Positions 1 through 9,552 are shown, counted from the first letter of the stretch. The stretch: DNA of 64,000 nucleotides from CADEED01 sp041395625 (GCA_041395625.1 JAWLAE010000004.1:1-64000); one strand, 5' to 3'. Translations and numbers: made by a program. The notes: generated by a model from the sequence alone, not told the origin.

Positions 1-286
<286 letters not shown>

Positions 287-470
287 ATATAACTTCAAGC
301 AGTTTGGCGGTTGAAAGCCAAAGCCACTGAAGTGATGCCATGAAGCGTTCACATTGGTGGGCGCGATGCGTCAGCAAATGTATGCGCAGCGCTTGAGCTG
401 GGCGTCAAACCAAAAAAACATCCGGATTGTTCAGTGTTCGAGGGCACGAGCCCCGCGCACTGCAAGAATT
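287..470 (+). other. 23S-5S internal transcribed spacer
   Basis: About 184 bases between the 23S 3' end and the 5S gene. I see no tRNA, open reading frame with a ribosome binding site or strong hairpin; it is presumably part of the rRNA precursor, removed by processing. Confidence 0.8.
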
Positions 471-586
471 CCCTGGCGGCCATAGCGAGCGGGAACCACC
501 CGATCCCATTCCGAACTCGGAAGTGAAAACGCTCTGCGCCGATGGTAGTGTGGCTTTTGCCATGTGAGAGTAGGTCACTGCCAGGG
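471..586 (+). rRNA. rrf: 5S ribosomal RNA
   Basis: Complete gammaproteobacterial 5S gene: it opens CCCTGGCGGCCATAGCG, contains CCCGATCCCATTCCGAACTC in the loop B/C region, and closes with GAGAGTAGGTCACTGCCAGGG, which pairs with the 5' end. The loop region reads GAAGTGAAAACGC, with one more A than the usual GAAGTGAAACGC; this could be natural variation or an assembly slip. The gene is the last of the rRNA operon. Confidence 0.96.
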
Positions 587-598
587 TCCTAACGAGAC

Positions 599-630
599 AG
601 CCCCCGTCACGCAAGTGGCGGGGGCTTTTC
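599..630 (+). terminator. rRNA operon Rho-independent terminator
   Basis: The arms AGCCCCCGTCAC (599-610) and GTGGCGGGGGCT (615-626) pair over 12 bp with one G-T wobble around a GCAA loop and are followed by TTTTC. This classic intrinsic terminator lies 12 bases after 5S. Because the arms are symmetric it may also stop the convergent methyltransferase gene that ends at 667. Confidence 0.9.
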
Positions 631-666
631 ATTGGCTTGCACTCGCCACGGCGCATGCTGGTTGCG

Positions 667-1362
667 CTACGAATGCTGTCTGGCGCCTGCCTTCAGTGCG
701 AAATAGCCGGCGTGCTTGGCCTGCTCGGGTCCATGCATTGCGGTCCATGCGCGGATGAAGCGGCGCTGCAACGCGGGCGTCAACGAGAGCTGTCGCAGCG
801 CCCGATAGCCCCAGGTCTCGCGAGCCAGGCACGGGAAGCTAACGATGACATTGAAATGCTCGGACAGTAGTTGGACGAACTCTTCGTGCACGAAGTAGCG
901 ACGATGCTTATTGGAACCTGTGACGATCACCGAGAAGAAGAACAGACAATTCGGTCTGCCGATCGTCGCCAGCCCGGCTAGCGCCGCCTGCCGTTCCTGA
1001 TCGGTCTGCAGGTAGTAGAGCATTTCAGCCACACAGACGAAATCGAACGGCTCAGACGTGATCGCGGGCTGTTGCAGCACATCGAGCAAGTCGCCTTGCC
1101 GGAACTGGATATGAGGATAACGTTTACGGGCACGCGCGACCGCCGTCGCGGAAATGTCGTAGCCCACGACCTGTGATGCTAGTTGCGACAGCTCGTTCGT
1201 CAGTCGCCCTTCGCCACAGCCGAAATCGACGACGCTCTCGAAATGCGCGTCTCTCAGCCGCGTCAGCAGTGACTCACTGCGGGCCAGGTCCTCAGGTCCG
1301 CCCGACGATCCCCAAGGGTTCGGTGTACCGTAAAAAGCGTCCCACTCTTCAGGGGTTCTCAT
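667..1362 (-). CDS. SAM-dependent methyltransferase, NodS-like
   Basis: A 231-residue class I methyltransferase. Motif I is VVDFGCGEGRL (about residue 46), motif II ends VVGYDIS, and the post-II loop reads FRQGDLLDV, with FDFVCVAEMLYYL as the motif IV/V region. The N-terminal EEWDAFYGTPNPWG and overall size resemble NodS-type and small-molecule methyltransferases; the substrate is unknown. The start at 1362 is chosen because GGGAG lies 6 bases upstream, whereas an earlier ATG at 1380 has none. The gene converges on the rRNA operon. It is probably cytoplasmic, since no signal peptide or membrane segment is visible. The methyltransferase call is firm, the family name tentative. Confidence 0.85.
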   Translation of the reverse strand: MRTPEEWDAFYGTPNPWGSSGGPEDLARSESLLTRLRDAHFESVVDFGCGEGRLTNELSQLASQVVGYDISATAVARARKRYPHIQFRQGDLLDVLQQPAITSEPFDFVCVAEMLYYLQTDQERQAALAGLATIGRPNCLFFFSVIVTGSNKHRRYFVHEEFVQLLSEHFNVIVSFPCLARETWGYRALRQLSLTPALQRRFIRAWTAMHGPEQAKHAGYFALKAGARQHS

Positions 1363-1647
1363 GGCTGGCTCCCAAGTCATGTTTGCGCAGCTGAGTACTC
1401 GCAATCATGATACTGCCGGCCCTCTTCTTGCAAGTCAGGCTGGGCCAATTCGGCGGCCCGAATCGGCCGAAACGCGGGATTGACCGCCACATGGGGAATT
1501 TGCGCTGGATTGCGCCTGGCAGCAGACCGCTCCAGGAACTAACGACTGCCCATGAATCCGGATCGTGGGAGGCCGGTTGACGTTGGCCTGTGCGCGATAT
1601 GTGACATAGTCCACCCAGGTCGCTTACGGCGCGGATGGGGTGGTGCA

Positions 1648-2619
1648 ATGGTCAGTGCGATGGAATACGCCACGATTGGCGTCAGCTCGTTGCCGCGTAC
1701 ACTGCAGCTGTTCCAGCAAACGATGGGATTGCAAGTCGACGCACTGTACGACGCGAGTAAATCGCTGCTCGAATTCTGGGATATTCCTGCGGCTTCGAGC
1801 GCCAGAATTGCAGAGCTGTCCTGCCGCGGTTATGGGTGCGGCCGTCTCCGCCTGCTCGAAGTGACACCGGCGAGCAGTGGCTTTGTGCGCGTGGATCATG
1901 GGCCGACGGCCGTCGATTCGGCCCTCGATGTGGGTCCCAAGGCGCTCGATTTCTATGTGAGACCGCCCATCGAACGCGTGGTCGAGCGTCTCGCGGCTCT
2001 GGGATACGTGACTCGCTCGGAGCCTGTTTATCATCAGATCGGCACGACCATCAGTGAAGAAGTACTGTTTACTGGTCCGGACGAGCTGCCGCTATTGTTC
2101 ATGATCGGCCATGCCCACGCGCCGACATCGATGCGTGCGGGGTCGCCAGACGGCGAGTTCAGTGAAATCCCGACGGTTTCGATCATCACGGGAGATCTCG
2201 ATCGCAGTCGTGCATTCTATGCTGATGCGCTCGGTCTGCAGGCGGTCACCGATGCCGAGACGCCGCCGCAGTACCAGGACTTGGTGGACGATTTGACCGG
2301 CGCGCCGCGCGGCACGCGGGTGCATTTCTTGCTATATGCCCAACCGGGCGAACCGAGTGGCAAGATACTGCTGCTGCACTTCTTCGAGCGTACCGGCAAG
2401 CGGCTCATCGGGCGCATGCGGCCGCGCAACCTTGGCTTCGTGTTGTCAGGGCACCGCTGCGATGATCTCGACGCGCTTGCGTCCAACCTGCGATCGGCCG
2501 AGTTCGAGATCGTCGTGGCGCCGCGCGAGGTGGAGCGAGGTTCCCACATCGAGCGGATGATGCTGGTGCAGGGGCCAAACGAAGAACTGCTGGAGTTTCG
2601 TGAGTCGCGATGCAGATAG
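1648..2619 (+). CDS. Two-domain VOC (glyoxalase/dioxygenase superfamily) protein
   Basis: 323 residues from the ATG at 1648 (a second in-frame ATG lies 4 codons on). Two vicinal-oxygen-chelate modules are visible: the first opens EYATIGVSSLPRTLQLF, the second SIITGDLDRSRAFYADALGLQ (about residue 175). VOC enzymes include extradiol dioxygenases and glyoxalases that use His/His/Glu metal ligands. Here the usual first-strand His is Tyr in module 1 and Thr in module 2, while the closing Glu survives only in module 2 (GPNEELLEF). It may therefore be non-metal-binding or use other ligands. It is followed 42 bases later by an MFS carrier, probably in one transcript. A weak Crp-like half-match (TGTGACATAGTCCACC) lies at 1600-1615. 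Confidence 0.8.
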   Translation: MVSAMEYATIGVSSLPRTLQLFQQTMGLQVDALYDASKSLLEFWDIPAASSARIAELSCRGYGCGRLRLLEVTPASSGFVRVDHGPTAVDSALDVGPKALDFYVRPPIERVVERLAALGYVTRSEPVYHQIGTTISEEVLFTGPDELPLLFMIGHAHAPTSMRAGSPDGEFSEIPTVSIITGDLDRSRAFYADALGLQAVTDAETPPQYQDLVDDLTGAPRGTRVHFLLYAQPGEPSGKILLLHFFERTGKRLIGRMRPRNLGFVLSGHRCDDLDALASNLRSAEFEIVVAPREVERGSHIERMMLVQGPNEELLEFRESRCR

Positions 2620-2661
2620 ATCAGAGATGCAGGGTGGTCAGGAGTACCGTGTCGCACCTCG

Positions 2662-3951
2662 ATGGCGACTCGGCCAACGGCTGGCCAGCAGATCGCAATG
2701 GATGAATTCCGAAAACACTGGGGTTTGGTGCTCGCCTCACACTTTGGGCTCATGCTCGGCGTGGCGACTATTTCCTTCTCCTACACGATCGGCATTTTCA
2801 CCAAGCCCTTGATGCAGGAGTTTGGTTGGACCGACGGCCAAATACTCTCGGTGATGGTTTTCGTAATGATGCCCACAGTGGTCATGGCCGTCGTCGTGGG
2901 CTGGATCGTCGACCGCTATGGAGTTCGGCGCGTTGTGCTGATCTCGCAGCTCCTGTTCGGCTTGTCGTTCTTCGCGCTCGCGCTGTACATCAACAGTTTG
3001 CCTAGTTTCTATGCGCTGTACTTCTTGATGGCCTTGTGCGGCGGCGGCACGATTGCTGTGACTTTCGCCAAGCTGATCACTCGGCGTTTCGTGCGGCATC
3101 GCGGGTTGGCGCTCGGTATCGCCCTGGCAGGGACCGGGTTGTGCTCGCTACTGGTGCAGCCGTATGTCGCCTGGGTGGTGCACAGCTACGGTTGGCGTGT
3201 GGGCTATATGGCGATTGGTCTGTTGCCGCTAGTTGTGTGCGTGCCGGTTTCCTGGTTGTTCGTGCATGACGATGAGCCCGAGTCCGAGACACACCAGCCA
3301 CGCGACCCACTGGCCGAATCGTCCATTACCGGCATGCCGTGGCGGCGAGCAGTGCTCGATCGACGCTTCTGGGCAATGGGCATTGCGATGGCACTGGTCT
3401 CCGCGGCGATGACATCGCTCATCGCGACGTTCGTGCCCATGCTCCAGGATCGGGGTTATGGCGTTGAGTCGGCCGCATGGATGGCAGGCAGCTTCGGTGT
3501 CGCCATCGTAGTCGGCCGGGTGCTGGTGGGATCTCTGATCGATCGGTGGTGGGCGCCAGCAGTGGGCTTCGCCTTTCTGCTGCCGGCAGCGATCGCCGTC
3601 GCGGTGCTTGCTGTCGTGCCATTGTCGGCTCCTGCGACGGTCGCTTGCATCGTGCTGGCTGGCCTGGCGGCGGGCGCGGAGGTCGATCTGTTGGCGTACC
3701 TCGTCTCGAGATACTTCGGTCAACGCGATTTCGGGCGCGTTTATGCCGGGCAGTATCTGTTCTTTGTGCTCGGCCCAGGCATTCTCGTGCCACTGTTCGG
3801 TGTGCTGCGAACCGCTACCAACGGCTATCAGGCGCCGATTCTTGCAACGGCTGCCGGCATTCTGGCCTGCGGTCTATTGCTCCTGACGATGGGTCGCTAT
3901 CCCGTCACTTTTTCGCCGCCGACCTCCACGACTGCACGGCCTTTGAGTTGA
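2662..3951 (+). CDS. MFS transporter, OxlT/monocarboxylate-type
   Basis: 429 residues with about 12 hydrophobic segments and the MFS motif A GWIVDRYGVRRV after helix 2; a long loop rich in E/D/H (about residues 205-230) separates the two halves. Carriers of this type (oxalate/formate antiporter and monocarboxylate families) move organic anions across the inner membrane. The helix 10-11 string GAEVDLLAYLVSRYFG is nearly repeated in the second MFS gene at 7833, so the two are paralogues. The start is uncertain (2662 or the ATG at 2698); neither has a convincing ribosome binding site at normal spacing. The 3' end overlaps the convergent oxidoreductase gene by 55 bases. Confidence 0.88.
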   Translation: MATRPTAGQQIAMDEFRKHWGLVLASHFGLMLGVATISFSYTIGIFTKPLMQEFGWTDGQILSVMVFVMMPTVVMAVVVGWIVDRYGVRRVVLISQLLFGLSFFALALYINSLPSFYALYFLMALCGGGTIAVTFAKLITRRFVRHRGLALGIALAGTGLCSLLVQPYVAWVVHSYGWRVGYMAIGLLPLVVCVPVSWLFVHDDEPESETHQPRDPLAESSITGMPWRRAVLDRRFWAMGIAMALVSAAMTSLIATFVPMLQDRGYGVESAAWMAGSFGVAIVVGRVLVGSLIDRWWAPAVGFAFLLPAAIAVAVLAVVPLSAPATVACIVLAGLAAGAEVDLLAYLVSRYFGQRDFGRVYAGQYLFFVLGPGILVPLFGVLRTATNGYQAPILATAAGILACGLLLLTMGRYPVTFSPPTSTTARPLS

Positions 3952-4901
3952 CGTGCCTCGAGGCGTCGGTGCAGATCGGCGGCGTGCGCGAGCGGCACGA
4001 CTTCGGAAATCGGCAGTTTCCAACGTTTCGCAACGATTGCGCCCAGGATCTCGCGATCGGCAGCGCTTCCGGGTGGTTCCTCTATTTGCCGCAGCGTCAT
4101 GCCAGCGATGAGACAACTCTTGTCGATGAGCCGAGCGACGGGCACGGGTGGAGCCGGACTGCCTGACATCGCGCCGAGATAAACGATGCGACCGAGTCTT
4201 GCTACCAAGTCGAAATTGCGCTCGGCAGTGGGCCCCGCATTGCCGTCGATAATGACGTCGTAGCCACCACCACCGGATGCTTGCAGCGCGTGCGATACCC
4301 AGCTTTCATCGAGATAGCTGATTATCGGGCCCTCATGGAAGGACCTCACCCAGTCGATCTTGTCGACGTTTCCCAGCAGCCCGACGGCCGTGGCACCCAC
4401 GCTGGCAGCCATTTGCAACGCCATGATGCCGACCGCGCCAGCGGCGGAATGCACTAACAACCTGTCGCCACTCGCGAGCTGTGCAACTTTGAACAGCGCA
4501 TGCCACGCGGTATACGAGCAACCGCGGTAGACGCAGCCTTCGAGTAACGATAGTTCTGGCGGAACCCGCAATAGAGTTCCTGCTGCCGCGATCGAGTAGT
4601 CCGCGTAGCCACCGAAGCTTACGCGCGACAGCACGCGCTGGCCGAGCCAGGACGGATCGACGTCGGGCCCGACTCGGTCCACGACTCCCGTGTGCTCGAG
4701 CCCAGGCACGAAGGGATAGCGGACTGGCATCCAGTCGAGGCGTTCGCGGCGGACCAGCGCGTCCACCGGGTTCATGCCAACGAACGCTACCCGCAGCCGG
4801 ACGCGCCCGGCGCCCGGTTCTGGAACAGGCAGCTGCACAGGTTGGAGCACGTCCGGCGAGCCAGGTTCGTTGACCACCATGGCGCGCATGGTCTGAGTCA
4901 T
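3897..4901 (-). CDS. NADPH:quinone oxidoreductase / zinc-independent MDR-family dehydrogenase
   Basis: 334 residues of the medium-chain dehydrogenase/reductase superfamily. The N-terminal GroES-like part has VAFVGMNPVDALVRRE and PFVPGLEHTGVV; the cofactor fold starts at HSAAGAVGIMALQMA (about residue 150), the quinone-reductase form of the dinucleotide loop. The cysteine-rich structural-zinc loop of alcohol dehydrogenases is absent, which favours quinone oxidoreductase or enoyl reductase activity with NADPH. The ATG overlaps the stop of the upstream VOC gene (ATGA, 4898-4901), so translation of the pair is probably coupled. Substrate unknown. Confidence 0.87.
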   Translation of the reverse strand: MTQTMRAMVVNEPGSPDVLQPVQLPVPEPGAGRVRLRVAFVGMNPVDALVRRERLDWMPVRYPFVPGLEHTGVVDRVGPDVDPSWLGQRVLSRVSFGGYADYSIAAAGTLLRVPPELSLLEGCVYRGCSYTAWHALFKVAQLASGDRLLVHSAAGAVGIMALQMAASVGATAVGLLGNVDKIDWVRSFHEGPIISYLDESWVSHALQASGGGGYDVIIDGNAGPTAERNFDLVARLGRIVYLGAMSGSPAPPVPVARLIDKSCLIAGMTLRQIEEPPGSAADREILGAIVAKRWKLPISEVVPLAHAADLHRRLEARQLKGRAVVEVGGEKVTG

Positions 4902-5905
4902 GTGGCCTGCACCAATAGAGCGAACGCGCCGCTGCCCGGAATACGGAGCTGTAACGCGCGGCTCACGGCCATGCCGGGCACCGCGGGGAACGGCCGCGAC
5001 TCATACTCGATACCCACGTCCTGCAGGCACCGCGCGGTGTCCGCAAGGTTCGCCACCTCGAAACCCTGTGCAAGATAGCCGACGTTTGGGGCATGGGCGT
5101 CTGGCACACGTTCCGGCACGGCAAAATTCTGCGGCTCGGTGAGTGCGACCTTGCCGAAAAAATGCGTGCCGGCCACGAATATCGAATGCGTTCTTGCGTC
5201 CGGCGGGCGCGCGAGAAAACGGTTGGTTTCAGGTTTGCCGAGTATCTCATCGAGCACTACCTGCATGCCGAGCACGTCCCGATAGAAGTGCAGCGCGGCG
5301 GCGGCGTTCAGTACGCAATGCGACGTCGTGGCAACGGGTGTGTAGCCGGTCCGAGTCTTGCCGTGACGGGCCACTTCGGCTCGCACCCGCCCAGTAAACA
5401 ACTCTGGACCACCCATGGGTTGCACCAGATTGATCGCTACGCCATCAGGTCCTTCGAACACCACTTCTCGCGCCGTACCGGCGTCGACTCCAACCTGATA
5501 GGTAACTGGTTCGCTCCAGAAATCGTATCCGCGCGCACGCAGTCCGGTCGTACTTGCGTCGATATCGTCGACATAGAAGTTCAGGTTCCACAGCCCGCGC
5601 GTGGTCCGGTCCCCTGCGCGGCGCACCGAATAGCCGGGCCGAGAAAATTCGACCAGTAAGACGCGACCTGCTGGTGTTCCAGGTTCGCTCAGCAGCGCCG
5701 CACGTGCCGCCATTGGTCCGTCATCGTCGCATGCGATCTGAGAGTCGGTCGCCGCTATGCCGCCAGACGAGAGGCCAATCACGTCACGATAGAATTCCAG
5801 CGACTTCTCCAGCGACTGCACACTGATCAGCGCGAATGCGAGCGCAGATCCGCGTGCGAAATCGCGCGACACGAATTCGTCAGACTCCGTTTCCTCTGTT
5901 GCCAT
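4898..5905 (-). CDS. Two-domain VOC superfamily protein
   Basis: 335 residues. Module 1 begins FALISVQSLEKSLEFYRDVIGL (about residue 20) and contains NLNFYVDDIDAST; module 2 begins SHCVLNAAAALHFYRDVLGMQV. A His is present at the start of module 2 but the equivalent in module 1 is Phe, and the terminal Glu ligands are replaced (GPDGVAINL; SGAFALLV). The start at 5905 is chosen over 5950 because GGAAG lies 9 bases upstream. It is the first gene of a two-gene unit with the quinone oxidoreductase and is divergent from the serine hydrolase at 6008, with a 102-base shared promoter region. A relative of the VOC proteins at 1648 and 9553; function unknown. Confidence 0.8.
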   Translation of the reverse strand: MATEETESDEFVSRDFARGSALAFALISVQSLEKSLEFYRDVIGLSSGGIAATDSQIACDDDGPMAARAALLSEPGTPAGRVLLVEFSRPGYSVRRAGDRTTRGLWNLNFYVDDIDASTTGLRARGYDFWSEPVTYQVGVDAGTAREVVFEGPDGVAINLVQPMGGPELFTGRVRAEVARHGKTRTGYTPVATTSHCVLNAAAALHFYRDVLGMQVVLDEILGKPETNRFLARPPDARTHSIFVAGTHFFGKVALTEPQNFAVPERVPDAHAPNVGYLAQGFEVANLADTARCLQDVGIEYESRPFPAVPGMAVSRALQLRIPGSGAFALLVQAT

Positions 5906-6007
5906 CTGCAGAGCTTCCAAAGCAGGGAGGGGACGCTCGCCAGAGAGCATCGCTGGCCAAGGACTATAGTAGACTCTTGCAGTAGCTGCTGCGGCGATCG
6001 GAACAAT

Positions 6008-7291
6008 ATGGATTACGCTGAGACCTGTTTCGTGCGAAGACGCCTCGCGTTGGCAGCGCTCGCGACCCTGTGTTTCTTCTCGCCAAGCGTGTTTGCGTCG
6101 AGTAGCGAGGCCGCAGAACCGCCGGCTCCCGACGCGCGGACAGCACCACTCGGCAGGCCGCTCGAGGTGCTGCTGCCGCAATATCGACTAGGGTCGTTCA
6201 CGCATTTCGAGCAAATCATGCCGGCGCGGCGGATCGCGCGCGGCGGTGCGGTCGCGGATCTGCCGCGTCGTTCGCGGGATCTGTCACGAGTGCGCTATCA
6301 GTGGGGTGGTGAAAGCGTTTCACTCGAGCAGCATCTCGTGCGCCACAATGTGATGGGCTACCTCGTCATCAAGGATGGTGCGGTTGTCTATGAGAACTAT
6401 CGACTCGGCACGGATGCAGCGACACCCTTCGTGTCCTGGTCGATGGCCAAGTCGGTGGTCGGTACGCTCGTAGGCTTGGCGCTTGCGGATGGCGAGATTG
6501 CGAGCATCGATGATTTGACCACTCGCTACGTACCGGAACTGGCCCAATCGGGTTACGGTGCCAACAGTCTGCGTGATTTGATGCAGATGTCCTCCGGCAT
6601 CAAGTTCATTGAAGACTATTCGGGGGCACCCAGCCTCGAGGCGCGCGCCTGGATCGAGGGCGTCGTCAACCACAGCGTTCACTACACCGAAACCATCGGC
6701 TGGTTTCGCGAACGTATTCACCCTCCTGGCACGCGCTTCTATTACGCGAGTATGGAGCCCGTTGCTGTCGGCTGGATTCTGCAAAGAAGCACCGGTCAGT
6801 ACCTGGCCGACTATTTTTCCGAGAAGATCTGGTCGCGCATGGGGGCCGAGCATGATGCCAGCTGGACGATCGACCGACCGGGCGGCCTCGAGATTGGCAG
6901 CTGCTGTATCAACGCAACCGTTAGAGACTTCGCGCGGTTCGGTTTGTTAGTGCTGAACGGCGGCCGCGCTAATGGCCAACAATTGGTCCGCGAAAGTTGG
7001 GTACGAGAGATGACGCAGCCCGACCCGTCGAGACCGTTCCTCCATCCGGGCAAGCTCGAAGGTAAACCGGAGTTTGGTTATCAACACTACTGGTGGTTGT
7101 GGCCCACCGCGGATCGTGCCGCGATGGCACGCGGCGCGCACGGTCAGGGCATCACCGTCGATTTCGATGATCAAGTAGTCATCGTGCAAACGGCTGTCTG
7201 GGATCGCTCGGACAATGCCGAAGACTGGATCGAAGCCGCAGCACTGCAGCGCGCCATCATCCACGCGTTGCGTACTGATCCACGCCCTTGA
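6008..7291 (+). CDS. Exported serine hydrolase, beta-lactamase class C / NylB-like
   Basis: 427 residues. An N-terminal signal peptide (basic RRRLALAALATLCFF, cleavage near VFASS) sends it to the periplasm. The SxxK nucleophile motif is S145-M-A-K in WSMAKSVVG, the second catalytic motif is Tyr-Ala-Ser in FYYASMEP (about residue 248), and a HGQG motif stands where the KTG-like strand is expected (about 378). This set is typical of the 6-aminohexanoate-dimer hydrolase/esterase branch of penicillin-recognising enzymes rather than true beta-lactamases. It sits between VOC and MFS genes, so ester or amide hydrolysis of an imported substrate is plausible. The next gene begins immediately downstream. 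Confidence 0.88.
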   Translation: MDYAETCFVRRRLALAALATLCFFSPSVFASSSEAAEPPAPDARTAPLGRPLEVLLPQYRLGSFTHFEQIMPARRIARGGAVADLPRRSRDLSRVRYQWGGESVSLEQHLVRHNVMGYLVIKDGAVVYENYRLGTDAATPFVSWSMAKSVVGTLVGLALADGEIASIDDLTTRYVPELAQSGYGANSLRDLMQMSSGIKFIEDYSGAPSLEARAWIEGVVNHSVHYTETIGWFRERIHPPGTRFYYASMEPVAVGWILQRSTGQYLADYFSEKIWSRMGAEHDASWTIDRPGGLEIGSCCINATVRDFARFGLLVLNGGRANGQQLVRESWVREMTQPDPSRPFLHPGKLEGKPEFGYQHYWWLWPTADRAAMARGAHGQGITVDFDDQVVIVQTAVWDRSDNAEDWIEAAALQRAIIHALRTDPRP

Positions 7292-7353
7292 TAACCACCG
7301 GCATCGACGCTGCGCGAGAGCTCTCGATTCGAGCCATAAGGAGACCGCCTGAG

Positions 7354-7866
7354 ATGTATCTGCCCGAGGGACCTGTTCGCCCATCGCGCCTTGCGCTCGA
7401 TCTGTTCTGGCGCGATGCTCGTGCCGCCAATCCTGGCACGACATTTCCGGCCAATTACCACGTTCGGTGGATTGGTCTCGATGCCGACAGCACGCAGCAA
7501 ATTTTCGAGCTCATCCGGGCGCGGGACAAGACAGGGACTTTCACGTTGCCATGGATCGTCGAGAGAACGGACCAGCCACGCCCGAATGTTGGCGACAACA
7601 TCATCCTGATCGCGTTCGATGGATCGCCCACCCTCCTGGTGCGCCTCGAGCGTATCCATGAGGTGAAATTCGGCGAGGTAACGGCCGACGACATTGCCGT
7701 GGATGGAACGCCAGTGCGTGACCTGGCCGTCTGGAAGCCTTTACACACGCAGTACTGGAATGCGCTCCTGCAGCCCTTCGGTTTGACCACCTCGGCGGAC
7801 ATGCCGATATGGGTAGAAGCGTTCGCAGTGGTTCACGACCGGGAATCTGCCGCCACAGCGTCCTGA
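7354..7866 (+). CDS. ASCH-domain-like protein
   Basis: 170 residues from the ATG at 7354, chosen because AAGGAG (7338-7343) stands 10 bases upstream; the frame is open back to 7288 but without such a signal. Features seen: LFWRDARAANPGTTFPANYHVRW at the start, then NIILIAFDGSPTLLVRLERI and KFGEVTADD, the usual ASCH pattern in which a beta-barrel of PUA type ends with the acidic turn. ASCH domains are thought to bind RNA or nucleotides. It probably shares a transcript with the hydrolase. The end overlaps the convergent MFS gene by 34 bases. Its link to the surrounding catabolic-looking genes is unclear. Confidence 0.65.
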   Translation: MYLPEGPVRPSRLALDLFWRDARAANPGTTFPANYHVRWIGLDADSTQQIFELIRARDKTGTFTLPWIVERTDQPRPNVGDNIILIAFDGSPTLLVRLERIHEVKFGEVTADDIAVDGTPVRDLAVWKPLHTQYWNALLQPFGLTTSADMPIWVEAFAVVHDRESAATAS

Positions 7867-9101
7867 CGCGGTTGCGAGCTCCAGTCGGGAAACCGCGAGA
7901 AATTCAGCAGGAGCACGCACGCCAGCACGAGAACTCCGGCGTGCACGCCGAGCGCGAGTTGATAGCTGTCGGTTGCGTCGACGCTCATCGCTGTGAGCAG
8001 TGGCCCAATTCCACCACTCAGTGAGTAAATACCGAAGTAACTGCCGTAGATGCTGCTGAAGGACCGGGTGCCGAAGTAGCGGCTGGTCAGGTAGGCGAGC
8101 ACGTCGACTTCCGCGCCAACCGCCAGACCGACGAGGAGTGCCGCGACCAGCGCCGTACCGCCGGCTGCTCCCTGTGACAACAGTGCGATCCCGCCGATCG
8201 AGGCCAGCAGAAACCCGAGCGCAACGCGCGGTGCGAAGAACCGATCCATGAAGAAGCCAGTTGTCAGCCGTCCCGTGGTCACGGCAACGAACAACAGCGA
8301 CTGAGCGAGCGCGGCGAGCATGGGCGGCAGACCGCGGCCCGTCAGCAAAGGGATCAGATGAACCATCACACTCTGTACAGCGAGACCGACGAGGAAAAAC
8401 GTCACGAGCATCCTCCAGTAGATGCGCGTACCGATCGCCTCTCGGAAGGAGAGGCCCGTCGGTCCAGTGAGGCTGGTGCCGCAGGGTAGTGGCTCATTGT
8501 CCGGCGTCTGCCCAATCTGAGCAGGGCTGTCCCGCAGCAACAGTGCCACCAGCGGCAGCGCAATCGCGCCGATGGTGCCGGCCATCAGTAGGTAGGCCGT
8601 GCGCCAGCCGAAGGCGCTTATCAGCGTTTGCACCAGCAGCGGCCAAAGGAAGCCACCGATGCCGACGCCCGACAGGGCAATGCCGAGCGCCAGACCGCGA
8701 CGCCGGTCGAACCACAGTGTGAGCACGCGTGCGAATGCGACGTGGGTCGTGCCGAGGCCGAATACGGCGAGCGCGACATACCGCGCATAGAAGCTCCAGA
8801 TCGCTGCTGTCTGCCAAGCGAAAGAGGCGAATATGAGGATCTCGAGTACGAACGAGACTAGCACCACTTTCCGGGCGCCAATCCGATCGACCACACTGCC
8901 GACGAGTGGCGCGAGCAGTGCGGACGCGAGCGTCACGGCCAACAGAGCCGCGAAGGCGCTGCTTTGGGTCCAGCCGAACTCCGCGCGCAAGGGACCGAGG
9001 TAGACGCCGAATGTAGCGACGATCGTGGTGGCCACCCCGCACGCCAACCCAATAACCGACGCGGCCACGACGTACCAGCCCCAGAATCGATGCGTACTCA
9101 T
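7833..9101 (-). CDS. MFS transporter, OxlT/monocarboxylate-type (paralogue of the 2662 gene)
   Basis: 422 residues from the ATG at 9101, which puts RFWGWYVVAASVIGLACG as the first membrane segment. About 12 helices; motif A is GSVVDRIGARKVV. The string GAEVDVLAYLTSRYFG near the end matches GAEVDLLAYLVSRYFG of the 2662 carrier, so the two share ancestry. Monocarboxylate or organic-anion transport is likely; substrate unknown. Transcribed alone, it is divergent from the small gene at 9170, with 68 bases between. Confidence 0.88.
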   Translation of the reverse strand: MSTHRFWGWYVVAASVIGLACGVATTIVATFGVYLGPLRAEFGWTQSSAFAALLAVTLASALLAPLVGSVVDRIGARKVVLVSFVLEILIFASFAWQTAAIWSFYARYVALAVFGLGTTHVAFARVLTLWFDRRRGLALGIALSGVGIGGFLWPLLVQTLISAFGWRTAYLLMAGTIGAIALPLVALLLRDSPAQIGQTPDNEPLPCGTSLTGPTGLSFREAIGTRIYWRMLVTFFLVGLAVQSVMVHLIPLLTGRGLPPMLAALAQSLLFVAVTTGRLTTGFFMDRFFAPRVALGFLLASIGGIALLSQGAAGGTALVAALLVGLAVGAEVDVLAYLTSRYFGTRSFSSIYGSYFGIYSLSGGIGPLLTAMSVDATDSYQLALGVHAGVLVLACVLLLNFSRFPDWSSQPRQDAVAADSRS

Positions 9102-9169
9102 GTTGGTCGACTCTGCGCTACTGTTAGACTGCAACGCAACAGCCACGCGCCGGCTTTGTGGGAAATGCC

Positions 9170-9547
9170 ATGATCTATCTCGTCTATCGCATGAAACTTG
9201 CAGCGCGTTCCCGCCGTGATCTCCCAGCATTCTGGCGCTGGCTCGAAGAACGGGAGCGATGGTTCTATCGCGACTTGCCGATGGTCAAAGCCGTGCGCTG
9301 GTATCTCACCTCGATAGGCGAGCTCTATACCCTCGAATGCTGGGCGGCCTTTGAACACGAGGCTGCGCTCGGCGAGTATCGCCGTGCGATTGTTGCTGCC
9401 AAACAGGATGCGGCGTGGGAGCAGCAACGCACGCAGCAGGAAGACTGGTGGGAATTCCTGGATTCGCGGTTGCTGACGGACGTTCCATGCCGCACCGGGT
9501 TTGGCCAGCTTGGCCGAAGCGGAGCGAATCTCTCGACGCCCGCCTAA
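9170..9547 (+). CDS. Hypothetical protein, possibly dimeric alpha/beta-barrel (NIPSNAP/EthD-like)
   Basis: 125 residues from the ATG at 9170 (an ATG at 9158 is also possible). It is rich in Trp and Arg: AFWRWLEERERWFYRDLP, then an amphipathic stretch EYRRAIVAAKQDAAWEQQRTQ and WWEFLDSRLLTD. The layout of a short strand, helix with aromatic residues, strand and helix resembles ferredoxin-like dimeric alpha/beta barrels, but no diagnostic motif is present. It lies between divergent MFS and convergent VOC genes in the accessory region, only 5 bases from the VOC stop. Confidence 0.6.
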   Translation: MIYLVYRMKLAARSRRDLPAFWRWLEERERWFYRDLPMVKAVRWYLTSIGELYTLECWAAFEHEAALGEYRRAIVAAKQDAAWEQQRTQQEDWWEFLDSRLLTDVPCRTGFGQLGRSGANLSTPA

Positions 9548-9552
9548 GGTTG

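Noticed and set aside
565..581. Crp-like TGTGA...TCAC in the 5S gene
   Set aside because: The half-sites are 7 bases apart rather than 6 and are part of conserved 5S rRNA structure.
1600..1615. Weak Crp-like site TGTGACATAGTCCACC before the first VOC gene
   Set aside because: Only 8 of 10 half-site positions match and one mismatch is in the core TCAC; kept as a note in the gene entry, not as a feature.
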